Source: Pirellulaceae bacterium
GTDB lineage: Bacteria > Planctomycetota > Planctomycetia > Pirellulales > Pirellulaceae
Direction: 5' to 3'
Assembly (NCBI GenBank): GCA_024102795.1
Contig: JAGFJK010000171.1
Location: 1 to 57,637, forward strand
Length of the DNA stretch: 57,637 nt
Of the stretch, positions 9,430 to 17,952 are shown piece by piece. A program made the position numbers and the translations under genes. Positions within the stretch are counted from its first letter, which is position 1, and every line of letters begins with the position of its first letter. The notes under the pieces were generated by a model. That model saw only the letters and a program-made list of their open reading frames with translations, was not told where the DNA came from and did no database searches.

Positions 9430-10143
9430 GTGCGGATTCTGGCAATCGAGACATCATCGGCCGAGGGCTCCGTCGCTCTGCTCGAAGACTCGCGTCTGGT
9501 TGGGCAGGTGCTGCTATCCGCCCAGCCTCGCATTGCCCAGACGCTGGTCCCCGCGATCGGCCAGCAGTTGGCACAGGCCGGGTGGCCGCTGGCCGAGCTG
9601 GACCTGGTGGCCGTCACTCAGGGGCCCGGTTCCTTTACCGGGCTGCGAGCCGGCGTGACCGTGGCCAAGTCGCTGGCCTACGCCGCCCGGCTGGAAGTGC
9701 TGGGAGTCGATACCCTGGAGGTGCTCGCCTGGCAGACACTTCATGGAGACCAGCCGCAACTGGCGGAATCAGCGTCCGCGCCGGTCCATGGCGTTCTCGA
9801 CGCGCAGCGAGGCGACCTGTTTCACGCCACGTTTCGCCGCGAGCCGGACGATCAATTGGCCCGTTTGTCGCCCACCGCGGTGATCGCGGCAGAGCGGTGG
9901 CTGGCGCATCTGCAAGCCGGCGACCTGGTCACGGGCAGCGGCCTGCGGGCTGTGCTGGAGAGCCTGCCGGAGCGGGTCCTGGTCGCCGATCCGAGCGTGT
10001 GGCTGCCTCGGGCGGCCGCCGTCGGTCGGCTGGCCCGCCGCGACTTCCTGGCCGGGCGGCGCGACGACCTGTGGCGGCTGACGCCGAACTACTTTCGCCC
10101 CAGCGCGGCCGAGGAAAAGGCCGACCTGAATGCTAGGAGATGA
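9430..10143 (+). CDS. tsaB: tRNA threonylcarbamoyladenosine biosynthesis protein TsaB
   Basis: A 237-residue ASKHA-fold protein, the non-catalytic partner of TsaD in making t6A on ANN-decoding tRNAs. The N-terminus RILAIETSSAEGSVAL, followed by GPGSFTGLRAGVTVAKSLAY, is diagnostic. The start codon is GTG at 9430, preceded by AACCAAAGG. The C-terminal part is less conserved, as is usual for TsaB. It converges with hemL; a strong hairpin lies between the two stops. tsaD and tsaE are not in the window. Confidence 0.95.
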   Translation: MRILAIETSSAEGSVALLEDSRLVGQVLLSAQPRIAQTLVPAIGQQLAQAGWPLAELDLVAVTQGPGSFTGLRAGVTVAKSLAYAARLEVLGVDTLEVLAWQTLHGDQPQLAESASAPVHGVLDAQRGDLFHATFRREPDDQLARLSPTAVIAAERWLAHLQAGDLVTGSGLRAVLESLPERVLVADPSVWLPRAAAVGRLARRDFLAGRRDDLWRLTPNYFRPSAAEEKADLNARR

Positions 10144-10164
10144 TGCTCCCAGGGCGGCGATGTC

Positions 10165-10197
10165 TCGAATCCCGCCGGCTTGCCCGGCGGGATTCGA
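10165..10197. terminator. 14-bp hairpin between convergent tsaB and hemL, possible bidirectional terminator
   Basis: TCGAATCCCGCCGG at 10165-10178 pairs perfectly with CCGGCGGGATTCGA at 10184-10197 around a CTTGC loop. It sits 21 bp after the tsaB stop and about 30 bp after the hemL stop on the other strand. No T-tract follows on either strand, so it is either a Rho-assisted or mRNA-stabilising structure, or a REP-type element. Confidence 0.6.
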
Positions 10198-10227
10198 AGA
10201 TGAGGAAGGAGTGCGGTGGACCCGCTC

Positions 10228-11538
10228 CTACGGCTCCGGCACTTCGCCGCCTTCGGTCAAAGCTTGCAGAACCTCCGTCGCGGCCGCCACCGTTTGATCG
10301 ATATCCTGCGGAGTGTGCCGCACCGAGAAAAACAACGCTTCGAACTGGCTGCACGGCATGTACACTCCGCGGGCCAGCAGCCCGTGGAAGTAAGCCGCGA
10401 ACCGCTGCCGGTCGCAGCCATCGGCGACTTCCCAATCGGTCACCGCTTGAGGATTGAAGAACAGAGTCAGCATGCTGCCAACGCGGGCGATCGAGTGCGG
10501 GATGCCGGCCGCGCTGGCGGCGGCGTCCAGTCCCTGAGCCAGCCGGTGTCCAAGCTGTTCCAGATACTCGTAGGGCGGATCGTCGCGAAGAGCGCGCAAG
10601 GTGGCGATGCCGGCGGCGGTGGCCACTGGATTGCCGCTCAGCGTCCCGGCTTGAAACACCTTGCCAGCCGGCAGCACATGATCCATGATCTCCGCTCGGC
10701 CGCCGTAAGCGCCCAGCGGCAGACCGCCGCCCACGATCTTGCCCAGCGTGGTCAGGTCGGGAAGCACGTTGAAGCGGGACTGGGCGCCCCCGTATGCCAC
10801 GCGGAACCCGGTCATCACCTCGTCAAAGATCAGCAGCGCGCCATGCCGCTGGGTCAGTTCCCGCAAGCCTTCCAGGAAACCTGGCAGCGGAAGCACGCAC
10901 CCCATGTTGCCGACGACTGGTTCCAGAATCACGCCGGCAATTCGCGAACCCGAGTCGGCAAATGCCCGTTCGACCGCCGAAAGATCATTGTATTTCAGAA
11001 CCAGCGTATCGCGGCTGGTGCCGGCGGTGACGCCCGGCGAATCGGGCACGGCCAGTGTGGCGGCGGAACTGCCGGCCGCCACCAGCAGGCTGTCGACGTG
11101 GCCGTGGTAATTGCCGGCGAACTTCACGATCACGTCCCGGCCAGTGTAGCCGCGAGCCAGGCGAATGGCGCTCATCGTCGCCTCGGTGCCGCTGTTGACC
11201 AGGCGCACCTTTTCCACCGACGGCACCGCCTCTACAATCAGGGCCGCCAGTTCCGTTTCGGCCTCGGTGGGCGCTCCGAAGCTGGTGCCGCGGCTGGCGG
11301 CCGCCTGCACCGCCTGTACCACTCGCGGGTCACAGTGCCCCAGGATCATGGGCCCCCACGAACCGATATAGTCGATGTACCGGTTGCCATCCAGGTCGAA
11401 CAGGTAAGCGCCTTCGGCCCGGCGGAAGAACACCGGGTCTCCGCCGACCGCCCCAAACGCTCGAGCTGGACTGTTGACGCCGCCAGGCATCATTCGGCGG
11501 GCTTCCGCAAAGGCCTGGATGCTGCGCGATCGGTTCAT
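10228..11538 (-). CDS. hemL: Glutamate-1-semialdehyde 2,1-aminomutase
   Basis: A 436-residue fold-type I PLP enzyme making 5-aminolevulinate from glutamate-1-semialdehyde for tetrapyrrole synthesis by the C5 route. Visible features are the N-terminal MMPGGVNSPARAFGAVGG, YIDYIGSWGPMILGH, NSGTEATMSAIRLAR for phosphate binding, FDEVMTGFR with the PLP Asp, and TLGKIVGGGLPLGAYGG with the Schiff-base Lys. Start ATG 11538 is set by the family N-terminus; the longer open frame upstream is antisense to truB. Haem supply fits the cytochrome and haem enzymes encoded later in the window. Confidence 0.97.
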   Translation of the reverse strand: MNRSRSIQAFAEARRMMPGGVNSPARAFGAVGGDPVFFRRAEGAYLFDLDGNRYIDYIGSWGPMILGHCDPRVVQAVQAAASRGTSFGAPTEAETELAALIVEAVPSVEKVRLVNSGTEATMSAIRLARGYTGRDVIVKFAGNYHGHVDSLLVAAGSSAATLAVPDSPGVTAGTSRDTLVLKYNDLSAVERAFADSGSRIAGVILEPVVGNMGCVLPLPGFLEGLRELTQRHGALLIFDEVMTGFRVAYGGAQSRFNVLPDLTTLGKIVGGGLPLGAYGGRAEIMDHVLPAGKVFQAGTLSGNPVATAAGIATLRALRDDPPYEYLEQLGHRLAQGLDAAASAAGIPHSIARVGSMLTLFFNPQAVTDWEVADGCDRQRFAAYFHGLLARGVYMPCSQFEALFFSVRHTPQDIDQTVAAATEVLQALTEGGEVPEP

Positions 11539-11625
11539 GGGGAAGCTCTTTCCTGAACTGCGTGGCGGGACGTTTCGTGTTGTTATAGCGAATCCCGGAC
11601 TTGGGAAGTAACGGCCGGAAGGACG

Positions 11626-12501
11626 ATGTTCGGTTTGCTCAATCTCGATAAGCCCTCGGGCCTGACATCCCGCGACGTGGTCGATCGGGTTCAGGCGCTG
11701 GTCCGCCCGCTGAAAGTGGGCCATGCCGGGACACTGGACCCGCTGGCTCGCGGCGTGCTGATTGTCTGCGTGGGCCAGGCCACGCGACTCATCCCCTACG
11801 TCCAGCGAATGGCCAAGCACTATCGCGGCACGTTTCTGCTCGGCCGGGAAAGCGACACCGAGGACTGCGAGGGCACGGTGCGGCTGCTCGACAGCCCACC
11901 GGTGCCCAGCCGCGGACAACTGGCCGATGCGCTGCCCCGGTTCGTCGGCCGCATTCCGCAGGTCCCGCCAGCCTACTCCGCCCTGAAGGTCGGCGGACGG
12001 CGAGCCTACGAGTTGGCTCGCCAAGGCCAGCAGGTGGAGCTGGCGGCGCGCGAGGTACAGATCCACAGCCTGGAGCTGGTCGAATACGACTATCCGGAGT
12101 TCTCGCTGGACGTCGTTTGCGGAGCCGGCACGTACGTTCGTTCGCTGGGCCGCGACGTGGCGCGAGCCGTCGGCTCGCAGGCCGTGATGAGCGACCTGGT
12201 GCGAACGGCGATCGGTCCGTTCCGCCGCGAAGACGCCTTGGCCGTGGACCGGCTGAGCTGCGAAGCGGTGTTCACGAACCTGCTGCCGGCACGGCGCGCG
12301 GTGATCGAACTGCCGCAACTGGATTTGAGCCCGGATGAATTGGCAAAGCTCCGGCGAGGCCAGTCGATCCCCAATCGCCAGGGCTTAAACGCCGGCGAAA
12401 TCGCCGGGCTGGACGACCAGGGCGAACTGGCGGCGCTGCTGACGGTAGCCGACGACGGCCGATGCCTGCGGCCGACGCATAATTTTGGCAGTAGTCAGTA
12501 G
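11626..12501 (+). CDS. truB: tRNA pseudouridine(55) synthase TruB
   Basis: A 291-residue enzyme forming pseudouridine 55 in the tRNA T-loop. Diagnostic motifs are LNLDKPSGLTSRDVV at the N-terminus, VGHAGTLDPLARGVL with the catalytic Asp, and PPAYSALKVGGRRAYELAR. ATG 11626 has the Shine-Dalgarno GGAAGGACG directly upstream. It is divergent from hemL (87 bp apart) and convergent with rtcB. Confidence 0.97.
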   Translation: MFGLLNLDKPSGLTSRDVVDRVQALVRPLKVGHAGTLDPLARGVLIVCVGQATRLIPYVQRMAKHYRGTFLLGRESDTEDCEGTVRLLDSPPVPSRGQLADALPRFVGRIPQVPPAYSALKVGGRRAYELARQGQQVELAAREVQIHSLELVEYDYPEFSLDVVCGAGTYVRSLGRDVARAVGSQAVMSDLVRTAIGPFRREDALAVDRLSCEAVFTNLLPARRAVIELPQLDLSPDELAKLRRGQSIPNRQGLNAGEIAGLDDQGELAALLTVADDGRCLRPTHNFGSSQ

Positions 12502-12588
12502 TCATTAGGTGGCGGGCACGCGGGAGCGCGGGGTCTTGGTTGTGACAATTAGGCCTGGTGCCCAGGTGGATCAGGGACCTGTTCGGCC

Positions 12589-14052
12589 TTAGCCCTTGAC
12601 GACGCCAATCGGTCGCATGCGGGCGACCTTGGCCGCCAGGTTGGCCTGATGGACCACGTCGACCACCAGGTTCACGTCCTTGTAGGCGTCCGGCTGTTCC
12701 TCGGCCAGGCCGCGCCAACTGTGGGCTCGAGCGATCACGCCCCGAGCGGCCAGTTCGCGGTCGATGCGTCGGCCTTGAGCATGTTGGACGGCGGCCGTGC
12801 GGCTCATCATCCGGCCCGCGCCGTGGCAGGCCGTGCCGAACGTCTGCTCCATGCTCCCCTGGCGCCCCACCAGCACCCAACTGGCTCGGCCCATGTCGCC
12901 GGGGATCAGCACGGGCTGGCCGATCGCCTGGTACATCGACGGAACTTCGGGGTGTCGCGGAGGGAACGCGCGGGTGGCTCCCTTGCGGTGGACCCACAGG
13001 CGACGCGGCCGGCCGCCCAAGGCGTGCTGTTCCAGCTTGGCGATGTTGTGGGCCACATCATAGACCAGGCTCAACCGCAGCTCCTCGCGGCTCCGCCCGA
13101 ACACCGTCTCGAACGATTCGCGGGCCAGCGTCATCAGCAACTGGCGGTTGCACCAGGCGAAGTTCGCGGCCGCGCACATCGCCCCCAGGTAACTTCGCCC
13201 TTCGGGGCTGTCGATCGGAGCGCAGGCCAACTGGCGATCCGGCAGGGCAATGCCGTAGCGGGCGGGCACGCCGCGGAACTGCTTCAGCGCGTCGTCGCAG
13301 ACCTGGTAGCCCAGCCCTCGGGAACCGGAGTGGATCATCACGCAAACCTGGCCTTCCTGCAGCCCCATAACCTCCGCGGCCACGGGGTCGAAGATGGCGT
13401 CGACCACCTGGACTTCCAGAAAGTGATTGCCCGATCCCAACGTGCCGCATTGATCCAGGCCGCGTTCCAGCGCCCGATCGCTGACGCAGTCCGGATCGGC
13501 ACCGGCCAGGTGTCCGCCGGCTTCGGTATGTTCGATGTCGGCCGCCGTGGCCAACTGCCTGCCCAGCAGGTACGGCACGCCCTCGGCCAGCAGGCGGCGA
13601 ATTTCCTGCCGCTGAAACTTGTACTTGCCGCCCCGGCCCACTCCGGCCGGCACCCGCGCGAACAGGGTGTCCATCAGCTCCCGCAAGACCGGTTGGACTT
13701 CAGGAAAAAACAGGTTGGTGCGCATCAGGCGCACCCCGCAGTTGATGTCGTAGCCCACTCCACCCGGCGAGATCACGCCGCCCTCGGCCGGATCCGTCGC
13801 GCAGACGCCGCCGATACAGAAACCGTAGCCCCAGTGAATGTCGGGCATCGCCAGGCTGGCGTATTGGATGCCTGGCAGAAAAGCGACGTTCGCCACCTGT
13901 TCGGGAGCCTGGTCATGGCGAATTTGCGCGATCAGGCGTTCGTCGGCGTAGATCAGGCCGTCCACGCGCATGCCCGGCTTGTAGCTTTTGGGAATCCGCC
14001 AGCAGTACGGGCTGACTTGTTCCAGCGGTCCCGCGTAGGTTTGTTTGGCCAT
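12589..14052 (-). CDS. rtcB: RNA-splicing ligase RtcB
   Basis: A 487-residue 3'-phosphate/5'-hydroxyl RNA ligase needing GTP and Mn. Key motifs are MPDIHWGYGFCIGGVCA, GGVGYDINCGVRLMRT with the metal-binding Cys, LGSGNHFLEVQVV, MIHSGSRGLGYQV and the near-C-terminal GAGRMMSR that supplies the guanylated His region. The start ATG 14052 fits the family. Archease lies 50 bp upstream on the same strand, so ligase and activator probably form an operon. No RtcA or RtcR is present, so its trigger is unknown; bacterial RtcB repairs tRNA or rRNA cut by ribotoxins. Confidence 0.96.
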   Translation of the reverse strand: MAKQTYAGPLEQVSPYCWRIPKSYKPGMRVDGLIYADERLIAQIRHDQAPEQVANVAFLPGIQYASLAMPDIHWGYGFCIGGVCATDPAEGGVISPGGVGYDINCGVRLMRTNLFFPEVQPVLRELMDTLFARVPAGVGRGGKYKFQRQEIRRLLAEGVPYLLGRQLATAADIEHTEAGGHLAGADPDCVSDRALERGLDQCGTLGSGNHFLEVQVVDAIFDPVAAEVMGLQEGQVCVMIHSGSRGLGYQVCDDALKQFRGVPARYGIALPDRQLACAPIDSPEGRSYLGAMCAAANFAWCNRQLLMTLARESFETVFGRSREELRLSLVYDVAHNIAKLEQHALGGRPRRLWVHRKGATRAFPPRHPEVPSMYQAIGQPVLIPGDMGRASWVLVGRQGSMEQTFGTACHGAGRMMSRTAAVQHAQGRRIDRELAARGVIARAHSWRGLAEEQPDAYKDVNLVVDVVHQANLAAKVARMRPIGVVKG

Positions 14053-14101
14053 TGGTCTGGCGCGAGTGGACTCGCGCGCCTTGGAGTAAGTCTCGCCGCC
14101 G

Positions 14102-14512
14102 TCAGATATCCACGATGAACTCCGCCTTCCAGAGGTCGCGGACCTGACGCACAGCCAATTGATGATACGTGATCGCCTTGACCTCGTATCCCAGGCAGTG
14201 ACGCTGCTCGTCCAGCGGTTCGCCGCGGCACTCGGCCGTCATTTCGCCCGGCGCGAAGCGGATCTGGGACTCGCGGCACAGCCAGTGTTCCGTCTCGAAC
14301 AGATACAGCAGTTCCTGGAGCCAATCCAGCAACAGGTAATCGTCCTGCTCGCCGGCAATTCGCAACGTCCTGGTCTCGACGGGACGCACGGTTTCCAGGT
14401 TCGCCACCAGCAGTGTCGCCAGGCCGCGCGCCGCTTCGGCAAACAGCTCCTCGCGGCTGGCGCCCGTCACGCGGACGCCCAGGTCCGCCGTGTGGCCAAA
14501 CAGTTCGAACAT
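14102..14512 (-). CDS. Archease
   Basis: A 136-residue archease, the Ca-binding activator that speeds RtcB guanylation and permits multiple turnovers. The N-terminal MFELFGHTADLGVRV is the family signature, AAARGLATLLV and DDYLLLDWLQELLYLFE follow, and the C-terminus ends in an acidic IVDI that in characterised archeases supplies metal ligands. I start at ATG 14512; the longer open frame runs antisense into trxA. The first gene of the archease-rtcB pair, it is divergent from trxA. Confidence 0.93.
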   Translation of the reverse strand: MFELFGHTADLGVRVTGASREELFAEAARGLATLLVANLETVRPVETRTLRIAGEQDDYLLLDWLQELLYLFETEHWLCRESQIRFAPGEMTAECRGEPLDEQRHCLGYEVKAITYHQLAVRQVRDLWKAEFIVDI

Positions 14513-14534
14513 CCCACAGCCAACCTGTGCCGAA

Positions 14535-14562
14535 TTGACACTCGCCACGTCACCGTTACAAT
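14535..14562 (+). promoter_or_regulatory. Sigma70-type promoter of trxA
   Basis: TTGACA at 14535-14540 and TACAAT at 14557-14562 are separated by 16 bp and lie 50 bp ahead of the trxA ATG. This is a near-consensus match on the strand and at the distance expected. Confidence 0.7.
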
Positions 14563-14612
14563 TTCCCGAAACCAATCGTAAGCCATGGCAGCCAGACTGG
14601 GGAGAGACGCGG

Positions 14613-14936
14613 ATGAGTAATGTGCAAGACTTTACGGACGCCAACTTCGACAGCGAGGTTCTCAAGTCCGAGCAGCCGGTGCTGGTCGATTTCTGGGCCC
14701 CCTGGTGCGGGCCCTGCCGCCAGATCGCCCCGATGATTGATGAACTGGCCGCCGAGAATGAAGGCGCCATCAAGATCGGCAAGCTGAACGTGGATGACCA
14801 GGGCGCGACGGCTCAGAAGTATGGGGTCAGCAGCATCCCGACGCTGATGATTTTCAAGGGCGGCGAAGTCGTGCAACGCTTTGTGGGCATGCAACCCAAG
14901 GCCCGGCTGCAGCAGGCGCTGGACTCGTCGCGGTAG
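14613..14936 (+). CDS. trxA: Thioredoxin
   Basis: A 107-residue classical thioredoxin with the redox site WCGPC, the preceding VLVDFWAP strand, the buried Asp and the cis-proline loop SSIPTLMIF. It reduces cytoplasmic disulfides. ATG 14613 has GGGGAGAG upstream and gives the standard family length; the open frame extends upstream without similarity. It is a single-gene unit with its own near-consensus promoter, convergent with the SGNH gene. Confidence 0.97.
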   Translation: MSNVQDFTDANFDSEVLKSEQPVLVDFWAPWCGPCRQIAPMIDELAAENEGAIKIGKLNVDDQGATAQKYGVSSIPTLMIFKGGEVVQRFVGMQPKARLQQALDSSR

Positions 14937-14968
14937 GGTCCCCGGCCGACCACTTCCGGGGTGTCCGA

Positions 14969-16447
14969 TCACTTTCGGGGTGTTTCGTCCCGCAGCTTGT
15001 TCGAACGACCGGCCGCCCAGCGGCGGAGTCCTGCGAGACGCTCGCGGCCGCGGGCGAAGTACGGTTCGTCCAAACTGGCCAGATGCCGCCGGTACAGTTC
15101 CTGCTGGCGGGTTTGCCACTGGCCGGCAGGCTGCACCCGGCCGGACCGGACCATTTCGTCCAGTAGCAGCGACGCGATCAACTGGTGGCCGTGGATCGCC
15201 GGGTGCACGTGGTCCGCCATCCATTCGTCGCCGACAAGCCGCTGAGGACTCTCCGCGCGAAACCGCTGGCGGACCTCGACCAGCGGAACGCTCCAGCCGG
15301 CGGCCACGCTCCGCAGACGATCATGCTGAGCTTCCAACATCCGCAGCGGGCACACGTCCTCGTCTTTCGCTCGCACCAGCGCCGAGTACGCCGCTTCGTC
15401 CCGCTGCAGTTCTTCCAGGCACTTGCCCAGCTTGAACCAGGCGCTGGCGTGCCGGTCGTCAATTCGCAGTGCCTGCTCCAGCGCGGAAACCGTCTCCTCC
15501 AGCGGCGCGTCGGCACTTACCGCCCGCCGCCACAGGTGGTCAAACTGACGCTGGTCGCCGGCTGGCAGTTTCGCCCGCGGAACTGTCTTGAAGGGCGGGC
15601 AGTCCTTCAAATTGCTGACCGGGTCGACCAGCACCAGCGGCACGCGGGCTTGCTCGCAGAGTCGGGCGATCCGTTGCAGGTTCCACTCGTAATGCTCCAC
15701 CACGCTGTGCCGCCAGGCGTCGTCGCGCTGATACGCTTCCAGTCCGCCCTGGTAGTCCAGCAGGGCATCAACCTCCCTGGGCAACAACGGCCGGTCCCCG
15801 TCGGTCTGGCTGCCTGGCGAGTTGAACGCGGCGGACCCGGCCCGCACGCAGATCGACAGCAGCCGGGATTGCAGCAGCCAGCGAAACGCCACGCTGACGG
15901 GCCGCGGCACTGGCCGCAATCGCCCATACGTGCGCTCCTCCAGAAACTCATTGTGCCCCGTGTAAACCACGATCAGATCGGGATGATGCCCCAGAACTTC
16001 TTCCAGGATGGGGACCAGTCGGTAGCTGGCGTAGGAGACTCCTCCGCAATTGACCACGGTCCATTGGCGACGCGGGTCGGCCGCCTCCAGACTCAAACGC
16101 AGCCAGGTGGTGAACGAGGTCTCCTTGGCGTACGGCCTTCCCTGAACGGTGGAGCCACCCAGGCAAAAGACGCGATATTCGTCCGGCGACTTGTGGGCCG
16201 CGAACGAGTCGGGGCTGAAATACGCCAGACGGTGGGGCGGGATCTCGTACCGCTGGCTCTCGGCATTCAGGACAAACAGCGGTTCGATTCCGGCGAAGCC
16301 GACCAGCGGGTCGCGATCCCCAGGCAGCGGGCGGCCCCAATCCAGGCCGCGACAGACCAGTTCCGCCAGCAGGAAGGGTGACAGCCCCAGCAGCACGGCC
16401 GACAGCCGGAAAAGGATGCCCCGCCACCGACTCTGCCCGGTTCGCAA
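14969..16447 (-). CDS. Membrane-anchored SGNH/GDSL-type hydrolase-like protein with TPR-like segment
   Basis: About 492 residues. An N-terminal hydrophobic helix (LFRLSAVLLGLSPFLL) anchors it. SGNH landmarks follow: block I as FCLGGSTVQG, block III as VYTGHNEF and block V as DHVHPAIHG with Asp and His. A helical segment (ASAWFKLGKCLEELQRDEAAYSAL, split as a TPR-like pair) is inserted before block V. TTG 16447 is the only sensible start; it lies beside the stop of the upstream OleA-type gene, so translation is probably coupled. The substrate is unknown; members of this clade act on acyl esters or polysaccharide acetyl groups. Pairing with OleA suggests a role linked to a long-chain ketone or lipid product. 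Confidence 0.75.
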   Translation of the reverse strand: MRTGQSRWRGILFRLSAVLLGLSPFLLAELVCRGLDWGRPLPGDRDPLVGFAGIEPLFVLNAESQRYEIPPHRLAYFSPDSFAAHKSPDEYRVFCLGGSTVQGRPYAKETSFTTWLRLSLEAADPRRQWTVVNCGGVSYASYRLVPILEEVLGHHPDLIVVYTGHNEFLEERTYGRLRPVPRPVSVAFRWLLQSRLLSICVRAGSAAFNSPGSQTDGDRPLLPREVDALLDYQGGLEAYQRDDAWRHSVVEHYEWNLQRIARLCEQARVPLVLVDPVSNLKDCPPFKTVPRAKLPAGDQRQFDHLWRRAVSADAPLEETVSALEQALRIDDRHASAWFKLGKCLEELQRDEAAYSALVRAKDEDVCPLRMLEAQHDRLRSVAAGWSVPLVEVRQRFRAESPQRLVGDEWMADHVHPAIHGHQLIASLLLDEMVRSGRVQPAGQWQTRQQELYRRHLASLDEPYFARGRERLAGLRRWAAGRSNKLRDETPRK

Positions 16448-16449
16448 AG

Positions 16450-17703
16450 CTAGGCCCGCCCTTCGTCGCTCAGCGTCCGCCGTGGTCCGCCGCCCGCGCC
16501 CGCCGAATTCAGCCCTGCCGAATTCAACCCAGGTGACTCCAGCCCAGGCGAATCCAGCCCAGACGCATCCACCCAGTCCCCCGTGTTCGTCACCGCCAGC
16601 GACGATTGGCGCTCGTCGCAGGCGGCCAGCGGATCGCAGCCCTGGACGCGGACGTGCTGCATTTCGGCGGCCAGCATCAGGCAGTTGATCCCGGAACCGA
16701 TGCCCAGCAGGGCCACGTTCTCGCGAGCGGCCGGCGGCTGCCGTTGCAGACCAATCGCCATGGTGACCGGCAGGGCGGCCGAGCCGGTGTTGCCCAGCCA
16801 CTCGACGGTCGTGAAGTCGCGCTGCGCGTCCAACCGCAGCGCATCCAGCAGCAACTTGCGGTGCACCGAGCCGACCTGGTGGCAGAACGTCCGGTCCAGC
16901 CGTTCGCGCCGCCAGTTCGCCGACTCCAGAAACCGCTCGAACGTGCGCGAACCAACCTCGATTCCTTCGCGCATCAGTTGCTCCGAGTCGGTTTGCATCA
17001 GCGGCTGCATGCCTCCCGCCACCGCTTCATCGCGCCCGCTGTGGCACAGCCGATGGTGGCGAGTTTCGGCCCGGCAGGTGCCGCCCAGCAGCCGATTGCC
17101 CGTGCGACTCAGCTCGCGATCGGTCAACAGCACGGCGCAACTGGCCGAACCGATCGTCAGCGAGGCCACGGCCGACTTGATCTGCTGGCGAGTCAACGAC
17201 AGATCGGAATTGAGCGCGTCGATCGTCGTTTCGACCAGTTGGCGACTGCCTTCGGTACCCACGACCAGCCCCGCGCGAATCTGGCCCAACTCGATCATGT
17301 TGGCCACCTGGATGATGCCATTCAGCAAACCCAGGCAGGCGTTGGACAGATCGTAGATCAGGCAGTTGCCGGGCAGATCCAGTTGGTGGTGCACCGAGCA
17401 GGCGGTTGCCGGTTCCAGGTGGTCGCGGCAGACGCTGGCGTGGATCAACGCTCCCACGTGTCGCCGATCCAGTTCGGCGGCCAGCAGCGCTCGCTGGCAA
17501 CTGGCGACGCTCATCTCGCTGGGCAGCGTGCCCGCGGCCCAGAACCGCCGCTGCCGGATGCCCGTAATCAGTTCCAGACGCCCCTGGGGCAGCCGAAGCC
17601 GATCGTACAGCGGTTGCAGGCGGCGTTCGATCTGGTCGCTGGTGACGACCTCGTCGGGCAGCGTGTAACCAAACGCTTCCAGGCAGACGTTCAAATAGCG
17701 CAT
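16450..17703 (-). CDS. OleA-type thiolase (beta-ketoacyl synthase III family, head-to-head acyl condensation)
   Basis: A 417-residue protein. The start ATG 17703 gives MRYLNVCLEAFGY, the OleA N-terminus, with LELITGIRQRRFW after it. Nucleophile Cys123 (NACLG), His275 (CHQV) and Asn305 (GNTGSAALP) form the thiolase triad, and Glu97 (HLEPATA) lies 26 residues before the Cys, matching the spacing of the essential Glu and Cys in Xanthomonas OleA. OleA joins two acyl-CoAs to a long beta-keto acid for olefin or ketone synthesis. OleB, C and D are not adjacent. The C-terminal 35 residues are a repetitive SPGL/SAGLN tail outside the fold. The downstream SGNH gene overlaps the end signal. Confidence 0.85.
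   Translation of the reverse strand: MRYLNVCLEAFGYTLPDEVVTSDQIERRLQPLYDRLRLPQGRLELITGIRQRRFWAAGTLPSEMSVASCQRALLAAELDRRHVGALIHASVCRDHLEPATACSVHHQLDLPGNCLIYDLSNACLGLLNGIIQVANMIELGQIRAGLVVGTEGSRQLVETTIDALNSDLSLTRQQIKSAVASLTIGSASCAVLLTDRELSRTGNRLLGGTCRAETRHHRLCHSGRDEAVAGGMQPLMQTDSEQLMREGIEVGSRTFERFLESANWRRERLDRTFCHQVGSVHRKLLLDALRLDAQRDFTTVEWLGNTGSAALPVTMAIGLQRQPPAARENVALLGIGSGINCLMLAAEMQHVRVQGCDPLAACDERQSSLAVTNTGDWVDASGLDSPGLESPGLNSAGLNSAGAGGGPRRTLSDEGRA
16502..16576. repeat. 15-bp tandem repeat, five imperfect units, inside the OleA-type gene
   Basis: Units such as GCCGAATTCAGCCCT, GCCGAATTCAACCCA and GGCGAATCCAGCCCA follow head to tail. On the coding strand they encode pentapeptides of the type L-x-S-P/A-G in the C-terminal tail, in frame, so copy-number change would not break the gene. 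Confidence 0.85.
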
Positions 17704-17879
17704 GGGCGGCGGCAGTAACCGGAATTGGGAGTCAAGGGCGAATGGGGTTTGAGCGGCGCGGACCGCCGCCAACCGCCGGATTCAGGTTAGCCGCCGCCGG
17801 GCGGGGAGTAAAGTGCCCGCGCCGCGCCTCGCCAGGCCGGAATTGCCGCCCGGCGGCCCCCGCGGAGAGCTGCTCGGCG

Positions 17880-17891
17880 AGTGCTAGCACT
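17880..17891. promoter_or_regulatory. 12-bp perfect palindrome, operator candidate
   Basis: AGTGCTAGCACT is a perfect palindrome lying 177 bp upstream of the OleA-type ATG and 62 bp before the rightward -35 element. The half-site resembles half of a CIRCE element but lacks its 9-nt spacer. Confidence 0.3.
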
Positions 17892-17952
17892 TCAATGCTT
17901 GCACAGGATGTGGTATTTCGCGGAGAACTCCTCGCAAAATGATGTGTGGGTG

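Noticed and set aside
17880-17891. CIRCE (HrcA) heat-shock operator
   Set aside because: The half-site is similar but the 9-nt spacer is absent and no chaperone gene is adjacent.
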